Shown here: positions 7,135 through 10,000 of the stretch, piece by piece
Position numbering within the stretch: position 1 is the first letter of the stretch
How the letters are laid out: each line of letters begins with the position of its first letter
Assembly (NCBI GenBank): GCA_020216985.1
Contig: JAIWOH010000084.1
Span: 1 to 10,000, forward strand
DNA length: 10,000 nt
Source of the DNA: Nitrospira sp.
GTDB taxonomy: Bacteria; Nitrospirota; Nitrospiria; Nitrospirales; Nitrospiraceae
Reading direction: 5' to 3'
The notes under the pieces: generated by a model
The model's input: the letters and a program-made list of their open reading frames with translations, nothing else
Databases searched by the model: none
Told to the model about the DNA's origin: nothing
Program-made: the position numbers and the translations under genes

Positions 7135-7163
7135 TTGCAAGTGACAGGAGCTTTCGTTATCGT
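7135..7163 (+). promoter_or_regulatory. Candidate sigma70 promoter of the lnt-prfB operon
   Basis: TTGCAA (7135-7140) and TATCGT (7158-7163) are separated by exactly 17 nt in the divergent gap with the PilZ gene. The expected start at about 7170 leaves only about 3 nt before the lnt ATG at 7173, and no ribosome-binding site is at normal spacing (AGGAG at 7146-7150 is 22 nt away). Confidence 0.45.
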
Positions 7164-7172
7164 ACCGTTCAA

Positions 7173-8795
7173 ATGAATCAGGCTCGTTCGCGCCAGATCG
7201 TCCTCGCCTGCGCGAGCGGCGCGTTGTTGCCGCTGTGCTTTCCCAAATTCGACCTCGGGCTCCTGGCGTGGATCGCCCTCGTTCCCCTGCACATCGCCCT
7301 CGATCAATGTTCGCGACAACGCGCGTTTTGGATCGGATGGCTCGGCGGAGCCATCGGCTTCACCGGCATCATGGCCTGGGTCGTCACGGCCATGACCACG
7401 TACGGCAAGGTGCCGTTGCTCATCAGCTATGCCATTCTCCTGTTGCTGACGGCCTATCTCGGATTGTACGTCGCGCTGTATAGTTTCTCCGTAGTGTGGC
7501 TTCGGGAGCTGATTCCTCGATACGGAATCATCTTCGCTCCCTGTTTCTGGGTCGCGCTGGAGCTGCTCCGCACCTATGCCCTCTCGGGGCTCCCCTGGTG
7601 TTTGCTGGGTTATTCACAATATCAGATGCTCGACCTCATCCAAGTCGCGGATCGCACCGGAGTCTATGGAGTATCTTTCTTGATCGTCTTGGTCAATGTC
7701 ACCTTGGCCGAGCTGATCCTGTGGCTGATGCCGTTTTTCCGTGGATTTCACCCTGCCAGGTTGCCGTGGGAATTACTCACGATCGCGGCGGCCTGCCTGG
7801 TTGCGTCGTGGCTTTACTCCGCCTCTCTCATGACGAGCGGACAATCCAAAGAGTCGTCCCCTTCCATCACCGTCGGGGTGGTCCAACCCAACATCGACCA
7901 AGCGGTCAAATGGGATGCCGAGTACCGAGACGAAACGATGCGGCGGTTTGACCGCCTCACCGACCGGTTGGGGGCCGGAACCGACCTGATCGTCTGGCCG
8001 GAAGCGGCCACGCCGTTCATTCTGGAGCGGGAACCAGATTATCAGGTGCAGGTCATCGAATGGGCGGCGCGGGCTCAAGCCCCGATTCTGCTCGGCAGTC
8101 CGGCCTTGCGGTTCTATCCCGATCGCAAACCCTATCTCTTGAACAGCGCCTATCTGTTAGGATCGGACGGCGCTGTCTTGGGACGCTACGACAAACACCA
8201 TTTGGTTCCCTTCGGAGAATATATTCCGCTGAAATCGTCCGTCTTGTTTTTTCTCGACAAGCTCGTTGAAGGCATCGGAGACTTCGAACCGGGGCCCGGC
8301 GCGACCCTGCTCTCGTTCACCCCCAAGTCCCTGGCCGTCGGCGCGCCTCCGAGCTCGCGATCGGTCAAATTCGGAGCGGTGATTTGTTACGAAGTCATCT
8401 TTCCGGACCTGGTGAGACAATTCTCGATCAAGGGAGCCGAATTCCTGGTCAACATCACCAATGACGGGTGGTTCGGTGCCTCGTCCGCGCCCGCGCAACA
8501 TTTCTCCATGGTCGTCTTTCGCTCGATTGAAAATCGCCTGGCCTTCGCCCGTTCCGCCAATACAGGCATCTCCGGCTTTATTGATCCATACGGTCGCATC
8601 CTGGATCAAACCCCTCTCTTCACGGAGCAGGCGTTGCGGGCGGCCATTCCCCTCAATCAATCAAGAACGTTCTACAGTTATTACGGAGATGTCTTTGCCT
8701 ATGGCTGTGTTATAATCTGCGCAATTTTGTGGCTGTACGGCTTCTTCCGGACAGAGGAACCCGCCCCGACGACCTCCGTCATCGAGCCGGCATAA
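7173..8795 (+). CDS. lnt: Apolipoprotein N-acyltransferase
   Basis: Lnt N-acylates the terminal cysteine of apolipoproteins with a fatty acid from a phospholipid, the last step of lipoprotein maturation, at the periplasmic face of the inner membrane. The 540 residues begin with several hydrophobic segments (roughly 9-23, 28-44, 52-75, 81-110, 118-134, 160-186, 199-219), then the nitrilase-like domain from SITVGVVQPN (231) to about 495, and a last membrane helix at about 508-525. The catalytic triad is visible: Glu277 in WPEAATPF, Lys341 in GRYDKHHLVPFGEY and Cys406 in GAVICYE. Length suits the family (about 510-540). The start is ATG 7173 because the sequence that follows (SGALLPLCFPKFDLGLLAW) is a typical Lnt N-terminus, while the frame upstream is arginine/serine-rich shadow. 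prfB begins 19 nt downstream, so the two are likely co-transcribed. Confidence 0.96.
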   Translation: MNQARSRQIVLACASGALLPLCFPKFDLGLLAWIALVPLHIALDQCSRQRAFWIGWLGGAIGFTGIMAWVVTAMTTYGKVPLLISYAILLLLTAYLGLYVALYSFSVVWLRELIPRYGIIFAPCFWVALELLRTYALSGLPWCLLGYSQYQMLDLIQVADRTGVYGVSFLIVLVNVTLAELILWLMPFFRGFHPARLPWELLTIAAACLVASWLYSASLMTSGQSKESSPSITVGVVQPNIDQAVKWDAEYRDETMRRFDRLTDRLGAGTDLIVWPEAATPFILEREPDYQVQVIEWAARAQAPILLGSPALRFYPDRKPYLLNSAYLLGSDGAVLGRYDKHHLVPFGEYIPLKSSVLFFLDKLVEGIGDFEPGPGATLLSFTPKSLAVGAPPSSRSVKFGAVICYEVIFPDLVRQFSIKGAEFLVNITNDGWFGASSAPAQHFSMVVFRSIENRLAFARSANTGISGFIDPYGRILDQTPLFTEQALRAAIPLNQSRTFYSYYGDVFAYGCVIICAILWLYGFFRTEEPAPTTSVIEPA

Positions 8796-8814
8796 CAAGG
8801 AAGGATCATTGAGC

Positions 8815-9964
8815 ATGCTATTCGACGAAATTCGAACGAGGGTCCGCGCCATCGGAGAGCAGGTCTCCGAATTACGGGGGCATCTTTGACCTCGCTCGCA
8901 TGACCGCCGACTTGCAAGAGCTGGAAGCCAGGATGAGCCAGCCCGACTTCTGGAGCGACCCCCGCGGCGCGGCCTCCGCCAGCCGGAAGAAGGCGATGAT
9001 CGAGCAAGAACTCACGACCTGGCGCGACATCGAAATCAAGCTGGGAGACGTCAACGCCCTGCTGGAATTGGCGATGGAAAGCGGGGATGCGAGTTTGGAA
9101 CAGGAACTGATCGCGGAGCTGAACCGGTTGGAGTCTCGCGTGGCGACGTTGCGGCTGGAGATGCTGCTGTCCGGCGAACTCGATTCCAATAACGCCCTGT
9201 TGGAGATTCATCCGGGGGCGGGAGGCACGGAATCGCAGGACTGGGCCCAAATGTTGCTGCGCATGTACGTGCGGTGGGCGGAAACCAAACGGTTCAAGGT
9301 GGAGACGTTGGATCTCCTGCCCGGCGAGGAGGCCGGCATCAAAAGCGCGACTCTCTCGATCACCGGTCCTTACGCCTACGGCTATTTAAAGGCGGAGGCG
9401 GGCGTTCATCGCCTGGTGCGCATTTCTCCCTTCGACGCCAATAAACGCCGCCACACGTCGTTCGCCTCGGTGTTCGTCTATCCCGAGCTGAGCGAAGACA
9501 TCGACGTCGCGATCGAGGAAAAAGACCTGCGAATCGACACCTTTCGCTCGGGAGGCGCCGGGGGCCAAAACGTCAACAAGGTCGAGACGGCGATCCGCAT
9601 CACGCACCTGCCGACCGGCATCGTGGTGCAATGTCAGAATGAACGGTCCCAGCTTCAGAACAGAAACGGCGCGATGAAGATTTTGAAGGCCCGTCTGTTC
9701 GAGTTGGAGCGACAAAAGAAGGAAGCGGAATTCAACGCGATCGTCGGCGAAAAGAAAGACATCGCGTGGGGCAGTCAGATCCGTTCGTACGTCTTCCAGC
9801 CCTATCAGATGGTCAAAGACCACCGGACCGGCCATGAGACCGGAGACGTATCTTCCGTCATGGACGGCGAAATCGACGGCTTCATCGAAGCGTATTTGAA
9901 GAAACAACTCTCAAAAGGAAGCGAGCCGCTGCCCGTCGTCGGCAAATCGGACGACAATCTATAA
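8815..9964 (+). CDS. prfB: Peptide chain release factor 2, made by programmed +1 frameshift
   Basis: RF2 recognises UAA and UGA in the ribosomal A site and triggers peptidyl-tRNA hydrolysis. The gene is read as 8815-8886, a one-base skip at 8887, then 8888-9964, giving about 382 residues. The first 24 codons ([20 protein letters not shown]..) end at CTT followed by in-frame TGA (8887-8889); the +1 frame continues [16 protein letters not shown]. The SPF codon-reading motif falls at about 204-206 and the catalytic GGQ in GAGGQNVNK at about 249-251, close to the E. coli positions. An AAGGAAGG ribosome-binding site (8797-8804) precedes ATG 8815 by 10 nt; a TTG at 8809 in the same frame is less likely. 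A call from ATG 8900 would miss the N-terminal helix. It follows lnt directly. Confidence 0.96.
8875..8890 (+). promoter_or_regulatory. prfB +1 programmed frameshift site
   Basis: CGGGGGCATCTTTGAC contains the elements of the RF2 autoregulatory site: an internal Shine-Dalgarno-like G-run (8876-8880), 3 nt spacing, the slippery CUU codon (8884-8886), the weak stop UGA (8887-8889) and a following C. E. coli has AGGGGGTATCTTTGAC. Low RF2 lets the ribosome shift +1 and make full-length RF2; high RF2 terminates at UGA. Confidence 0.95.
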
Positions 9965-10000
9965 GGCCGATCTCTTTGCCCCCGCCCGGTTCGGCCGCTC
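9965..10000 (+). other. Sequence after prfB, no feature seen
   Basis: Only 36 nt follow the prfB stop. They are C/G-rich (CCCCCGCCCGGTTCGGCC) with no start codon preceded by a ribosome-binding site. lysS often follows prfB in bacteria, but nothing here shows it. Confidence 0.3.

Noticed and set aside
1..10000. CRISPR array, insertion sequence, tRNA or rRNA
   Set aside because: No spaced direct repeats, transposase motifs, terminal inverted repeats flanking a gene, or tRNA/rRNA signatures were seen on either strand.

Overview
The window comes from a moderately GC-rich bacterium. A full-length topoisomerase VI operon next to ordinary bacterial genes (lnt, a frameshifted prfB, a PilZ protein, 6S RNA) suggests Nitrospirota, perhaps Nitrospira, or another of the few bacterial lineages that carry this archaeal-type enzyme. 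The taxonomic guess is inference only; no rRNA or marker gene confirms it.

Layout. Positions 2-145 (+) are the acidic tail of a gene that starts outside the window. A convergent gap with a perfect GC-rich palindrome (194-218) follows. From 4965 down to 334 (minus strand) lies a compact three-gene cluster: top6B, top6A (start and stop codons overlap in ATGA) and an SF2 helicase 37 nt downstream. Upstream of top6B, in a protein-free stretch of 528 nt, I identify a 6S RNA (5199-5351, minus) with its own sigma70-type promoter. Further right on the minus strand are an exported six-repeat Kelch protein (5494-6573) and a single-domain PilZ protein (6733-7050). Divergently, on the plus strand, lnt (7173-8795) and prfB (8815-9964) form a probable operon; prfB has the classic +1 programmed frameshift at 8884-8890.

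How the parts relate. Topo VI is a heterotetrameric type IIB topoisomerase: Top6B supplies the GHKL ATPase and transducer, Top6A the catalytic tyrosine and TOPRIM metal site. The co-directional helicase may work on the same DNA substrates, but this is inferred from position only. 6S RNA modulates sigma70 RNA polymerase globally; reading through it could feed the top6 operon. lnt completes lipoprotein acylation in the inner membrane. prfB encodes release factor 2, which controls its own synthesis through the in-frame UGA. Two promoters (Kelch gene and lnt) place the predicted transcription start almost at the start codon, suggesting leaderless or near-leaderless messages.

The main points for a second look are the bacterial Topo VI plus helicase operon, the 6S RNA immediately upstream of it, and the extended ends of Top6B.
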